From contig NZ_KB907079.1 in assembly GCF_000381765.1 (NCBI RefSeq), forward strand, positions 69,442 to 133,441: a DNA stretch of 64,000 bases, in the 5' to 3' direction. A program made the position numbers and the translations under genes. The DNA comes from [Zimmermannella] faecalis ATCC 13722 (GTDB taxonomy: Bacteria; Actinomycetota; Actinomycetes; Actinomycetales; Microbacteriaceae). Under the pieces are notes generated by a model that was not told the DNA's origin, did not search any database, and was given only the letters and a program-made list of their open reading frames with translations. Positions 35,631 through 44,878 of this stretch are shown piece by piece; the stretch's first letter is position 1, and the number at the start of each line of letters is the position of its first letter.

Positions 35631-36310
35631 GCCTGGCTCGGCTGATCGGCGGCGGGGTCGGGCGCGGCTTCGGTTGCCGGCTCTGCGGCCGGCTCTGTTT
35701 CAGGCGCTGCGACGCGGCTGAGCGTGCCCGAGGCGTGCGTCGCGAGCTCCTGGCCGAGGGCGGCGATGTCCCAGGCCCAGAACAGCATGTTGTTCACGAG
35801 GCCGTACATGCGGGTGGCCGACTCGTAGTCGTGCGAGCCCTCGGCGCGCTCGACGCCGGCGGTCGCGAGGTCGATGCGGGGTCCGGCGATCGTGCCGGTG
35901 TAGAGCTCGGCCACGCCGGTCGGATGCGCGAGCGTCACCTCGATCTCGAACGCGCCCGCCTCGGTGCGGAGCGCCTCAACATCGTCGACGGTCGCCACGG
36001 TGGGCCCTGCCGACGGCGGCAGCATGCCCGGGCCGACATCGCCGTCGCTGCGCGGGCGGGCGAGGCGCCAGTAGCCGCTCTCGCCGGTGAGGGGCGTCTC
36101 GTCGCCCGTCGTGTCGTCGACGAGCCAGATCTGCGAGCGGTACTCGAGAAACGGCAGGTCGCGATGCGCGAACTCCACGCGCTGTCGAAACGCGTGTTCG
36201 CGGAGGTTCCCGTCGACCGAATACTCGATCATGCCGGTGCCCTCCCACGACCCAATGAGCCATGAGAGCGGAACCAGCTCGGGCTGCAGCCCGACCGGGA
36301 GTTCGATCAT
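35627..36310 (-). CDS. Nitrobindin-like heme-binding (FABP/THAP4) protein
   Basis: A 227-residue protein with the nitrobindin beta-barrel signature GSWEGTG at residues 20-26 and a C-terminal segment MYGLVNNMLFWAWDIAALG leading to ATHASGTLSR, where the family's axial heme His lies. Family members bind ferric heme and react with nitric oxide or peroxynitrite. About 30 Ala/Pro/Glu-rich residues follow the domain. It is coupled to ygfZ, a pairing also known in other Actinobacteria. Confidence 0.9.
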   Translation of the reverse strand: MIELPVGLQPELVPLSWLIGSWEGTGMIEYSVDGNLREHAFRQRVEFAHRDLPFLEYRSQIWLVDDTTGDETPLTGESGYWRLARPRSDGDVGPGMLPPSAGPTVATVDDVEALRTEAGAFEIEVTLAHPTGVAELYTGTIAGPRIDLATAGVERAEGSHDYESATRMYGLVNNMLFWAWDIAALGQELATHASGTLSRVAAPETEPAAEPATEAAPDPAADQPSQA

Positions 36311-36315
36311 TGGGG

Positions 36316-36426
36316 TTAGCTCTGGCCCTTGAAGAGGCGGCGAAGCACCGTGACGCTGACGCCGAGGATGCCGATAACGGCGGCGCCGAGCAGGCCGAGG
36401 AAGAGAATCTCGAAGAACATTTCCAT
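36316..36426 (-). CDS. 36-residue membrane peptide
   Basis: ATG at 36426 opens MEMFFEILFLGLLGAAVIGI..., a single hydrophobic helix ending in a basic RRLFKGQS tail. AGGATAG lies eight bases before the ATG. It ends five bases before the nitrobindin-like gene, so it is probably the first cistron of that operon. Function unknown. The clean helix plus positive tail supports a real small protein. Confidence 0.55.
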   Translation of the reverse strand: MEMFFEILFLGLLGAAVIGILGVSVTVLRRLFKGQS

Positions 36427-36532
36427 ACCGCTATCCTACCGGCTCCTGGGCGGCAGCGCGGCCTGTGGATAACTGCGCCGCGGGCCGCGAAAGTTCCGTA
36501 CGCTCGCGATGGTGAGTGAATCGGGAGGTCGG

Positions 36533-37087
36533 ATGCGCAGGTCGGTAGTTCGCGCGGTGTGCGCCGCGGCGGTGGTTGCGGCGCTGGTTGCCGGATGCAG
36601 CGATGTCGAGGCGGAACCCGCGCCGAGCGAGACTGTGGCCGAGTCGGTCGCGACGCCGACGCCGACCGCGCTGAGCGAGGCCGAGGCGCTGGAGATCGGC
36701 GTCGCGACGTACGAGAAGTTCCTCGAAGCCGAACGCGATGTCATTACCTCGGGTGGTGAGGATATCGCCACGATGGACGCACTCATCACGGACAACATGG
36801 GCGACTATCGCGACGAGCTCATGGCGCTGGCCACGGAAGGCACATTCACGCCAGAGGGCGAGATGAGCATCATCGGGACTCGCATCCAGTCGTACTCTCT
36901 CGACACTGTCACCTACTATGCATGCCTTGACTTTGGCGATAGCCAGCTCGTCGATGAAGACGGGAAGCCTCTCGATCCGAATCGTCAAGATGTAATACAA
37001 GCTGTCGAGGTTCGAGTAGTCCAAGTATCAACACAGCCCAAGATCGACAAGCACGAATCATGGAACGACTCAAGCGCCTGTCAGTAG
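36533..37087 (+). CDS. Putative lipoprotein of unknown function
   Basis: A 184-residue protein. Start ATG behind GGGAGG, signal peptide with lipobox LVAGC (Cys near residue 22), a Thr/Glu-rich spacer, then a small folded part with ALEIGVATYEKFLEAERDV and a late Cys. No family recognised. Base composition and codon use (AAT, ATA, CAA, GTA) differ from the flanking genes, mostly after 36880. The next gene starts 28 bases before its stop, so the two are translationally coupled. Confidence 0.7.
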   Translation: MRRSVVRAVCAAAVVAALVAGCSDVEAEPAPSETVAESVATPTPTALSEAEALEIGVATYEKFLEAERDVITSGGEDIATMDALITDNMGDYRDELMALATEGTFTPEGEMSIIGTRIQSYSLDTVTYYACLDFGDSQLVDEDGKPLDPNRQDVIQAVEVRVVQVSTQPKIDKHESWNDSSACQ

Positions 37088-37845
37088 CGCTCATACTCGT
37101 AGCGCTCGCCGTCTTGTCTCCCGCAGCACCTGCCGTCGCCGACAATTGCGCCGCTCAAGTGACCTGGCAAATGAACTGCAGCAACGGCGGAGACTCGGTC
37201 GATATTTCGATCGACAGCTCGGGCGGCGGCGGGTCGGGCGGCAGTGGTGGCGGTGGCGGCGCTGACTGGACCGGCGGCACGGGCTATGCACCGCCGAGCG
37301 CGTGTGCGGGAGGTTCGTCCGACTCGCGCTGCATGGGCGAGCTCATCTTCGGAGACGCAGACCCGGCTGATCCGGGCCCCGCTCCCCTGCCGGCGACGCT
37401 CAACGCGAGCGACCTCGCCAACGTTGCGCCAACGCAGGCCGAGCTCTTCATGGAGCCCGACGGCTGGGCAATTCTCGGCCAGCCGGTGAACTTCTGGACC
37501 AGCGCATCCACCCACACCGTCGACACGACCGTGCTCGGCCACTCGGTGACCGTCACGTTCACACCCGTCTCCACCACCTACGACTACGGCGACGGCACCT
37601 CGCAGACCCTCGAGACCCCCGGCGCATCGTGGGCCGATCAGGGCCTGCCCGAACTCAGCGACACCCACACGAGCCACCGCTACTCGGTCGACGCACCCGT
37701 CACCGTCAGCGCCATCATCAACTACTCGGCCACCGTCGCCGCCGCCGGCCGCACGATCACCGTGACCGGCACCATCCAGAGCATCTCGACCACGCTGAGC
37801 TTCGACCTCTACGAGTCCGACACCTACCTCGCCGCCCAGCCCTAA
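37060..37845 (+). CDS. Secreted Gly-rich protein with PKD-like domain
   Basis: A 261-residue protein. Sec signal peptide of about 27 residues (AAPAVADNC cleavage region), four Cys residues in the first 70 of the mature chain, a Gly/Ser-rich linker, and a C-terminal beta domain with TYDYGDGTSQTL and HTSHRYS, typical of PKD repeats used in surface adhesion. It is coupled to the lipoprotein gene. The N-terminal 40 codons share the lower-GC character of that gene. Partner or export-surface role is inferred. Confidence 0.7.
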   Translation: MERLKRLSVALILVALAVLSPAAPAVADNCAAQVTWQMNCSNGGDSVDISIDSSGGGGSGGSGGGGGADWTGGTGYAPPSACAGGSSDSRCMGELIFGDADPADPGPAPLPATLNASDLANVAPTQAELFMEPDGWAILGQPVNFWTSASTHTVDTTVLGHSVTVTFTPVSTTYDYGDGTSQTLETPGASWADQGLPELSDTHTSHRYSVDAPVTVSAIINYSATVAAAGRTITVTGTIQSISTTLSFDLYESDTYLAAQP

Positions 37846-37871
37846 CCCGGCCAGCTGTCACCCGAACTGCG

Positions 37872-38207
37872 CTACGGGGTGACCGACGCGCTCGCGCCCA
37901 TGAGCACGAAGATGCCCGACGCAATCGCCATCACGACGCCGGCCCCCGTGAGGCTCAGTGCGAAGCGGTGAATGAAGCCCTCGGGTCGGCCCTCGACGAG
38001 CTGCATCAGCGCGGTAAAGAACAGGAGCATGAGCATCGCAATCGGCACCCACGTCAGCTGCCGCTCGGGCGACGAGAGCAGCCCCACGAGCAGCGCCGCG
38101 AGCACGGCCGCGAACCACACCGCGACGATGCGCAGCCGCGTCGCCCTCGAAGCGGGCTCGGCGAGCGCGCCCTCGGCGGGCTCGGCATTCGGCGGCACTT
38201 GCGACAT
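37872..38207 (-). CDS. Small three-helix membrane protein
   Basis: A 111-residue protein with three hydrophobic segments (about residues 25-45, 52-72, 85-106) and a conserved-looking loop VEGRPEGFIHRF. No function known. It is convergent with the secreted protein gene and divergent from mshD. Confidence 0.65.
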   Translation of the reverse strand: MSQVPPNAEPAEGALAEPASRATRLRIVAVWFAAVLAALLVGLLSSPERQLTWVPIAMLMLLFFTALMQLVEGRPEGFIHRFALSLTGAGVVMAIASGIFVLMGASASVTP

Positions 38208-38277
38208 GGCCGACAGTCTACGCAGCACCCGCCCGACGTGCCACGATTCGGCCAGGCGCGCGGCCTAGGATCACAGC

Positions 38278-39129
38278 ATGGCAACACCGCAACTCACCGG
38301 CGCCGACCTCGGCGACGAACTCCCCGAGTTCGCCGCGCTCATCACCAAAGCCGACGGGGTCGCCCCCTTCAACGAAGCCACCCTCCTCAACCCCGCCGAG
38401 CGCGAAGCGCGCGTGATCCGCGGCGACAGCGGCGACCTCGACGCCCTCGCCCTCGTACGCACCCTCGACGAGGGCGGAGTCGAGGCCGAACTCGCCGTCG
38501 CCCCACACGCCCGCGGCCTCGGACTCGGGCAAGAACTCGTGCACCGCGTTCGCGCCGCCGGCGCCGCCGTCTTCTGGGCCCACGGCGACCTGCCGCCCGC
38601 CCAGCGCCTCGCCTCCGCGACCGGCCTCACCGCATCCCGCCGCCTCTACGTGCTCGAGCGGCCCCTCACCGACGACGAGTTCCCGGCCACGCAGCTGCCG
38701 TCGGGCGCGCGCATCCGCCCCTTCAACCGCGAACGGGATGCCCGAGACTGGGTCGAACTCAACGCGCGGGTCTTCGCCGACCACCCCGAGCAGGGCGCGC
38801 TGCAGCTCGACGACCTCGACGACCGCATCGCGCAGCCATGGTTCAACGCCGACGACTTCCTCGTGCTCGAGGGCGCCGGCGGCGTCATGCTCGGCTACAA
38901 CTGGCTCAAAGTGACCGACGACGAGGCCGAAATCTACGTCATCGGCGTCGCCCCCGAGGCCGCCGGCACGGGGTTCGGCAAGGCGCTCATGCAGGCGGGC
39001 CTGCGCCGCCTCCGCGACTCTGGCGCCGACACCGCCGTGCTCTACGTCGACGGCGACAACGACCGTGCCGTCGAGCTCTACCGCAAGCTCGGGTTCACCG
39101 AGCGGTCGGTCGACGTGCAGTACCGCTAG
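38278..39129 (+). CDS. mshD: Mycothiol synthase MshD
   Basis: A 283-residue protein with two GNAT acetyltransferase domains (about 1-135 and 140-283). The second, active one has [20 protein letters not shown] with the acetyl-CoA loop, and ends [14 protein letters not shown]. MshD acetylates Cys-GlcN-Ins in the last step of mycothiol synthesis. TAGGAT at 38266-38271 ends six bases before the ATG, so the mRNA is probably leaderless. Confidence 0.93.
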   Translation: MATPQLTGADLGDELPEFAALITKADGVAPFNEATLLNPAEREARVIRGDSGDLDALALVRTLDEGGVEAELAVAPHARGLGLGQELVHRVRAAGAAVFWAHGDLPPAQRLASATGLTASRRLYVLERPLTDDEFPATQLPSGARIRPFNRERDARDWVELNARVFADHPEQGALQLDDLDDRIAQPWFNADDFLVLEGAGGVMLGYNWLKVTDDEAEIYVIGVAPEAAGTGFGKALMQAGLRRLRDSGADTAVLYVDGDNDRAVELYRKLGFTERSVDVQYR

Positions 39130-39223
39130 ACGTGCAGTACCGCTAGCCGCGCCGCCGCGCGACCCACGCGCATCCGCGCCACGCATTACTTGTTGTTCAC
39201 CGTCGATAGGAAAGATTCGCCCC

Positions 39224-41341
39224 ATGGAAAACGAAACGCCCCTGACGGGTGACACGATCGGCCTCGACCGGTTCATCGACCGCGAGACGAGCTGGCTCGC
39301 GTTCAACCAGCGCGTGCTCGAACTCGGCGAAGACCCGGCCGTGCCGCTGCTCGAGCGCGCGAACTTCATGGCGATTTTCCCATCCAACCTCGACGAGTGG
39401 TTCATGGTGCGCGTTGCCGGCCTCAAGCGCCGCATCGACACCGGGCTCGCCGTGCCGACGCCCGCCGGCGTGCCGCCGCGACAGGAACTCGCGACGATCC
39501 GCGCCCTCGCCGGCGAACTGCAGGTGCGGCACGCCGAGCACTTCCGCGACTCGCTGCGGCCCGCGCTCGCCGCCGAGGGCATCCACATTCTCGATTGGGC
39601 CGACCTCAGCGCCGACCAGCAGGCGAAGCTCACCGAGGTGTTCGCGACGCAGATCTTCCCCGTGCTCATGCCGCTCGCGGTCGACCCGGCGCACCCGTTC
39701 CCCTACATTTCGGGCCTCTCGCTCAACCTGTCGGTGCGCGTGCAGAACCCGACCGCGGGCAAGACCGACTTCGCGCGCCTCAAGGTGCCGCCCATGCTGC
39801 CGCGCCTCTACCCACTCGACGCGCCCGAGGGCGAGGCCTGGTTCATCCTGCTCGAAGACCTCATCGCGCAGCACCTCGACTCGCTGTTCCCCGGCATGCA
39901 CGTGCTCGACCACCACGCGTTCCGCGTCACCCGCAACGAAGACGTGACGATCGAAGAAGACGAGACCGAGAACCTCCTGCAGGCGCTCGAGAAGGAACTG
40001 CTGCGCCGCCGCTTCGGCCCGCCGATTCGCCTCGAGGCGTCGGAAGACATGGACGACGAGACGCTCAACCTGCTCAAGGACGAGCTCGACATCACCGACG
40101 ACGCCGTCACGGTGCTGCCCGGCCCGCTCGACCTCTCGTCGCTGTTCGCGCTCGGCAAGATCAACCGCCCCGACCTGAAGTTCCCGACGCACGTGCCGGT
40201 GACGCACGGCGCGTTCCGCACCTCCGACTCCGACGAGAAGGTGAACGTGTTCCGCGCCATCGCCGAGAAGGATGTGCTGGTTCACCACCCGTACGAGTCG
40301 TTCTCGACCAGCGTGGTCGAGTTCATCGAGCAGGCCGCCGCCGACCCCGACGTACTCGCGATCAAGCAGACGCTCTACCGCACGTCGGGCGACTCCCCCA
40401 TCGTCGCGGCGCTCATCAAGGCCGCCGAGTCGGGCAAGCAGGTGCTCGCCCTCGTCGAGATCAAGGCGCGCTTCGACGAGCAGAACAACATCGTGTGGGC
40501 CCGCAAGCTCGAGAAGGCGGGCGTGCACGTCGTGTACGGCCTCGTCGGGCTGAAGACCCACTGCAAGCTGCTGCAGGTGCTGCGCCGCGAAGACGGCCGG
40601 CTGCGCGCCTACAACCACATCGGCACGGGTAACTACAACCCGAAGACCTCGCGCATCTACGAAGACCTCGGCCTGTTCACCTGCGACGACGAGGTGTCGG
40701 GCGACGTCACGCGCCTGTTCAACCAGCTCTCGGGCTACGCGATCGAGCGCGACTTCAAGCGCCTGCTCGTCGCGCCCTTGCACCTGCGCAAGGGCCTGCT
40801 CGACCTCATCGAGCGCGAGCGTCAGGCCGCGCTGCGCGGCGAGGCGAGCGGCATTCGCATCAAGGTGAACTCGATGGTCGACGAAGAGATTATCGACGCG
40901 CTCTACTCGGCGTCGAAGGCTGGCGTGCCGATTGACATCTACGTGCGCGGTATCTGCGGCCTGCGGCCGGGCGTGCCGGGGCTCAGCGAGTCGATTCGCG
41001 TGCGCTCGGTCATCGGCCGCTACCTCGAGCACTCGCGCATCTTCACGTTCCACAACGGCGGCGACACGCACACGTACATCGGCTCGGCCGACATGATGCA
41101 CCGCAACCTCGACCGCCGCATCGAGGCGCTCGTGCGGCTCACCGACCCGAGCCACATCCAGGAGCTCGAGGACTACTTCGACATCGGCATGTCGGAGCAC
41201 TTCGCGACCTGGTGGCTCGGCGCCGACGGCAAGTGGACCCGCCACCGGCTCGACGAAGACGGCCAGCCGCTGCCCGAGGTGCACGACGAGCTCATGCGAC
41301 GCATCGCGGCCCGCCCCATGCGGCACACCGCCCTGCGGTAG
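39224..41341 (+). CDS. ppk1: Polyphosphate kinase
   Basis: A 705-residue PPK1, transferring the terminal phosphate of ATP to polyphosphate. The N-terminal domain begins [21 protein letters not shown]; the catalytic half has the phospho-His in [27 protein letters not shown], and [18 protein letters not shown]. Length is normal. A GTTCACC sequence 24 bp before the ATG resembles a PHO half-site, which would fit RegX3 control, but a second half is not clear. Confidence 0.95.
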   Translation: MENETPLTGDTIGLDRFIDRETSWLAFNQRVLELGEDPAVPLLERANFMAIFPSNLDEWFMVRVAGLKRRIDTGLAVPTPAGVPPRQELATIRALAGELQVRHAEHFRDSLRPALAAEGIHILDWADLSADQQAKLTEVFATQIFPVLMPLAVDPAHPFPYISGLSLNLSVRVQNPTAGKTDFARLKVPPMLPRLYPLDAPEGEAWFILLEDLIAQHLDSLFPGMHVLDHHAFRVTRNEDVTIEEDETENLLQALEKELLRRRFGPPIRLEASEDMDDETLNLLKDELDITDDAVTVLPGPLDLSSLFALGKINRPDLKFPTHVPVTHGAFRTSDSDEKVNVFRAIAEKDVLVHHPYESFSTSVVEFIEQAAADPDVLAIKQTLYRTSGDSPIVAALIKAAESGKQVLALVEIKARFDEQNNIVWARKLEKAGVHVVYGLVGLKTHCKLLQVLRREDGRLRAYNHIGTGNYNPKTSRIYEDLGLFTCDDEVSGDVTRLFNQLSGYAIERDFKRLLVAPLHLRKGLLDLIERERQAALRGEASGIRIKVNSMVDEEIIDALYSASKAGVPIDIYVRGICGLRPGVPGLSESIRVRSVIGRYLEHSRIFTFHNGGDTHTYIGSADMMHRNLDRRIEALVRLTDPSHIQELEDYFDIGMSEHFATWWLGADGKWTRHRLDEDGQPLPEVHDELMRRIAARPMRHTALR

Positions 41342-41424
41342 CGCACGCGCTGCGTTAGCATTCGGGAGCACGACGACGCGGTCGACGCCGCGCATCCGAT
41401 CAATTTTTCTGGAGCACCACCTCG

Positions 41425-42369
41425 ATGACCACCGCACTGCGCGACGACACCGTCTACGCCGCTGGCGCCATTCTCTGGCGGATGGACGGCGAGAAGCCGC
41501 GCGTTCTCGTCATTCACCGCGACCGCCACGGCGACTATTCGTTCCCGAAGGGCAAGGTCGACCCGGGCGAGACGCTGCCCGAGACGGCGGTGCGGGAAAT
41601 CGAGGAGGAGACCGGCTACCGGGTGACGCTCGACGCGCCGCTCGGGTCGATCGAGTACCAGCTGCCGAGCGGGCGCCAGAAAGAGGTGCACTACTGGGCC
41701 GCCGAGGTGTCGCAGGCCGAGTTCGAGCGCGTGCAGTTCGCCCCGAACGAAGAAGTCGACGAGCAGAAGTGGATGGGCCTGAAGAAGGCCGCGAAGCACC
41801 TCACCTACGCGCGTGACAAGGAGCTGCTCGCGGTGCTGCGCGAGCGCATCGACGCCGGTACCGCCCGCACCTTCGCAGTGATCGCGCTGCGGCACGCGCA
41901 GGCGGTGCCGCCCCTTTCGTGGCCCGGCGACGACGACTCGCGGCCGCTCACCTCGCGCGGCCAGGAGCAGGCCGAGCAGGTCATGCCGATTCTGCGCGCG
42001 TTCGGCCCGAAGCGGCTCGTCTCATCGTCGGCGGTGCGCTGCCTCACGACCGTCGGCCCGATCTCGAAGGAACTCGACGTGACGCCCGTGAGCGAGCGCG
42101 CCATCTCGCAGTCGGCTGCGCCCGGCGACGACGACATCGCCGAAGTCATCGCCGAAGCGATGGCCGACCGCAGCACCGTCGTGCTCTGCAGCCACTCCCC
42201 CGTCATGCCCGACATCGTGCGCGCCGTCGCGCGGGCGTGCGGCAACGAGCCGACGTCGCTCTCGCGGTACTCGATGCTGTCGACCGCGGAGTTCACGCTG
42301 CTGCACGTTCCGGCCGAGGGCGCCAGCCGCGGGCTCGTCGCCGTCGAGTCGCAGGGGCCCCGCATCTAG
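41425..42369 (+). CDS. NUDIX hydrolase fused to histidine phosphatase (MutT1-like)
   Basis: A 314-residue protein. The NUDIX domain (1-145) has the box GKVDPGETLPETAVREIEEETG; the second domain has the SixA/histidine-phosphatase motif ALRHAQAVPP and VVLCSHSPVMP. This is the layout of mycobacterial MutT1, which cleans oxidised nucleotides and degrades diadenosine polyphosphates. RBS is CTGGAGC. It follows ppk1 by 83 bp and may belong to the same phosphate-related group. Confidence 0.9.
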   Translation: MTTALRDDTVYAAGAILWRMDGEKPRVLVIHRDRHGDYSFPKGKVDPGETLPETAVREIEEETGYRVTLDAPLGSIEYQLPSGRQKEVHYWAAEVSQAEFERVQFAPNEEVDEQKWMGLKKAAKHLTYARDKELLAVLRERIDAGTARTFAVIALRHAQAVPPLSWPGDDDSRPLTSRGQEQAEQVMPILRAFGPKRLVSSSAVRCLTTVGPISKELDVTPVSERAISQSAAPGDDDIAEVIAEAMADRSTVVLCSHSPVMPDIVRAVARACGNEPTSLSRYSMLSTAEFTLLHVPAEGASRGLVAVESQGPRI

Positions 42370-42491
42370 CTTCATCCTCCGTTGGTCCTCCGTCCTCCGG
42401 TGGCCCTTCATCCTCCGCTGAGGGGGGGGTGACGCCGTTTCCCGGCGAGTTCATGCGAATTCACGCGCTAGGCGCGACACCGTCATCCGCT

Positions 42492-42540
42492 GTTCATTCC
42501 CGCAAGTGATCTGGGATCGTTCACTTCGCGTTCACACTCC
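42492..42540 (+). promoter_or_regulatory. PHO-box-like repeats upstream of pstS
   Basis: GTTCACTTCGC (42519) and GTTCACACTCC (42530) are 11-bp direct repeats, and GTTCATTCCCG lies further up at 42492. This matches the RegX3/PhoP operator type of Actinobacteria (GTTCAC repeated every 11 bp). RegX3 is encoded in this window. Confidence 0.75.
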
Positions 42541-42591
42541 ATGCCCGAACGCGTCACCGCACGACCCTACGTTTTGAGCACGAACCCCCCT

Positions 42592-42641
42592 TGGTTCGGA
42601 AAACCACTGGTTCGAGAAACCACATCTGGTTCGAAAACCAC
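42592..42641 (+). promoter_or_regulatory. Three TGGTT...AACCA palindromes in the pstS leader
   Basis: TGGTTCGGAAAACCAC (42592), TGGTTCGAGAAACCAC (42608) and TGGTTCGAAAACCAC (42627) lie between the PHO box and the pstS ribosome-binding site. Each can form a 5-bp hairpin with a 4-5 base loop. Loops differ but stems are invariant. They may be protein-binding sites or mRNA stability elements. Confidence 0.6.
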
Positions 42642-42666
42642 AAACGTTTCTTACGGAGGAAACTCA

Positions 42667-43764
42667 ATGAAGCTTTCGCGTGTTGGCGCCTCGGTCGCCA
42701 TGACCGCAATCGCCGCGCTCGCCCTCGCCGGCTGCGCCGGTGGCGACACCGCAGGTTCGACCGCCGCGGCTGACAGCGGCTCGCTGTCGGGCCAGCTCAA
42801 CGCGACCGGCGCGAGCTCGCAGGAGCAGGCCGAGCTCAACGCCTGGGTCCCCGGATTCCAGGGCGTCGAGTCGGGCGTCACCGTGAACTACGAGGCCACC
42901 GGTTCGGGCGTCGGCCGCGACAACTTCGTCGCCGGCACCTCGGACTTCATCGGCTCCGACCGCCCCTTCCACACCGACGAGATCGAAGAGAGCACCTTCC
43001 CGCTGTGCGCCGAGGGCTCCGACCTGGTCGAGTTCCCCGCCTACATCTCCCCGATCGCCATCGCGTACAACCTCCCGGGCGTCGACACCCTCAACCTTGA
43101 CGCTGAGACGATCTCGCAGATCTTCGACGGCACCATCACGACCTGGAACGACGAGAAGATCGCCGCGCTCAACGAGGGCGTCGACCTCCCCGACACCGCG
43201 ATCACCGCCGTGCACCGCGGCGACGAGTCGGGCACCACCGGCAACTTCCTCTCGTACCTCGAGGCCGCCGCGCCCGACGCTTGGACCTACGGCGCCGAAG
43301 ACGCGTTCCCCGGTGACCTCGGTGGCGAGGCCGCGAACAAGACCGCCGGTGTCGCCGAGGCCGTTGCCGCGGGTGAGGGCACCATCGGGTACCTCGACGC
43401 GTCGGCCGCAACCGACCTCCAGACCGCCGCGATCAAGTCGGGCTCGGACTTCGTGCCCTACACGCCTGACGCCGCCGCCGCGGTCGTCGCCGGCTCGCAG
43501 CTCGAAGACGGCCGCGCCGAGACCGACCTCGCGTACGACCTCGACTACACCGGTGTTGAGGGTGCCTACCCGATCGTTCTCGTTTCGTACCTCATCGGCT
43601 GCGCCGACTACGAGGACGACGCCAAGGGCGAGCTCGTGAAGGCGTACTTCAACTACGTGATTACCGCCGAGGCGCAGGACGCCGCCGCCGCTGCCGCGGG
43701 CAACGCGCCGATCTCCGACGAGATCCGCACGCAGGCCCAGACCGCGATCGACAGCATCCAGTAG
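42667..43764 (+). CDS. pstS: Phosphate ABC transporter substrate-binding lipoprotein PstS
   Basis: A 365-residue lipoprotein with lipobox LALAGC (Cys at about 23). Phosphate-binding segments are NATGASSQEQAE at the start, FIGSDRPF, and HRGDESGTTGNFLSYL. It captures phosphate outside the cell and hands it to PstCA. Strong CGGAGGA precedes the ATG. First gene of the pst operon; a hairpin follows before pstC. Confidence 0.96.
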   Translation: MKLSRVGASVAMTAIAALALAGCAGGDTAGSTAAADSGSLSGQLNATGASSQEQAELNAWVPGFQGVESGVTVNYEATGSGVGRDNFVAGTSDFIGSDRPFHTDEIEESTFPLCAEGSDLVEFPAYISPIAIAYNLPGVDTLNLDAETISQIFDGTITTWNDEKIAALNEGVDLPDTAITAVHRGDESGTTGNFLSYLEAAAPDAWTYGAEDAFPGDLGGEAANKTAGVAEAVAAGEGTIGYLDASAATDLQTAAIKSGSDFVPYTPDAAAAVVAGSQLEDGRAETDLAYDLDYTGVEGAYPIVLVSYLIGCADYEDDAKGELVKAYFNYVITAEAQDAAAAAAGNAPISDEIRTQAQTAIDSIQ

Positions 43765-43796
43765 TAACGAAACGCGCTTCTGCGTACGCAATAATT

Positions 43797-43833
43797 GGTG
43801 CCCGGTGCCGTGCATTTTGCCGGCCCGGGCACC
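43797..43833 (+). terminator. Intercistronic hairpin between pstS and pstC
   Basis: GGTGCCCGG pairs with CCGGGCACC, with a further short GC-rich inner stem. No U-tract follows. It probably acts as partial terminator or as an mRNA 3'-end stabiliser for pstS. Confidence 0.6.
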
Positions 43834-43901
43834 GTCTGCGTAGAGCATTCCGATCTTGAGACTTACCTCACCCCCACGAATCACCGAGGAAGGCATGTCA
43901 G

Positions 43902-44864
43902 ATGAGCAACACTGACACGACTGCGCGGGCGCAGTCGTCCACGCCGAAAGCGGTACGCCGCATTGGCGACACCATCTTCCAGACCATCTCCACGACCTCC
44001 GGCGCCCTGATCCTCGCGATTCTTGCCGCGGTGTTCTTCTTCCTGCTCGTGCAGGGGTTCCCCGCGATCGCGACGCCGGTGAACGAGGACCTTGGCACTG
44101 ACTCCTTCCGCCACGACGGCGGATTCGCGGGGTACATCCTCCCGCTCGTGTTCGGCACCATCTGGGCATCGTTCCTCGCGATGATCATGGCGTTCCCCGT
44201 CGGCGTCGCGGTGGCGCTGTTCATCAGCCACTTCGCGAGCCGCAAGCTCACGGGCATCCTCGGGTTCGTGATCGACATGCTCGCCGCCGTGCCCTCGGTC
44301 ATCTTCGGTCTCTGGGGCATCCTCGTCTTCGCGCCGATCGCCGGCCCGCTCTACGCCTGGCTCGGCGAGTTCCTCGGCTGGATCCCGCTGTTCGAGGGCC
44401 CCGTCACGCCGACCGGCAAGAACATGCTCACGGGTGCGATCGTGCTCGCGATCATGGTGCTGCCGATCATGACCTCGCTGAGCCGCGAAATCTTCCTGCA
44501 GACGCCCCGCCTGCACGAAGAGGCGTCGCTCGCCCTCGGAGCGACCCGCTGGGAGATGGTGCGCCAGGCCGTGTTCCCCTACGCCTCCTCGGGCATGTTC
44601 GCGTCGGCGATCCTCGCGCTCGGCCGCGCGCTCGGCGAGACGATGGCTATCACCATGGTGCTCTCGGCCACCGGTGCCGTGACCTTCCACCTGCTGCAGT
44701 CGCAGAACCCGACCACCATCGCCGCATCCATCGCCCTGCAGTTCCCCGAAGCCTCCGGGCAGAACTCGTCGACGCTGATCGCCGGCGGCCTCGTGCTGTT
44801 CGCCATCACCCTCATCGTCAACTCGATCGGCCGCTGGATCATCAGCCGCAGCGTGAAGAAGTAG
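43902..44864 (+). CDS. pstC: Phosphate ABC transporter permease PstC
   Basis: A 320-residue permease with six membrane helices. The inner-membrane coupling loop shows EASLALGATRWEMVRQAVFP, the EAA motif that contacts PstB. With PstA it forms the channel for phosphate import. RBS is not strong; the gap from pstS is 137 bp and includes a hairpin. Confidence 0.95.
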   Translation: MSNTDTTARAQSSTPKAVRRIGDTIFQTISTTSGALILAILAAVFFFLLVQGFPAIATPVNEDLGTDSFRHDGGFAGYILPLVFGTIWASFLAMIMAFPVGVAVALFISHFASRKLTGILGFVIDMLAAVPSVIFGLWGILVFAPIAGPLYAWLGEFLGWIPLFEGPVTPTGKNMLTGAIVLAIMVLPIMTSLSREIFLQTPRLHEEASLALGATRWEMVRQAVFPYASSGMFASAILALGRALGETMAITMVLSATGAVTFHLLQSQNPTTIAASIALQFPEASGQNSSTLIAGGLVLFAITLIVNSIGRWIISRSVKK

Positions 44865-44878
44865 TGAGGTACTGAAAC

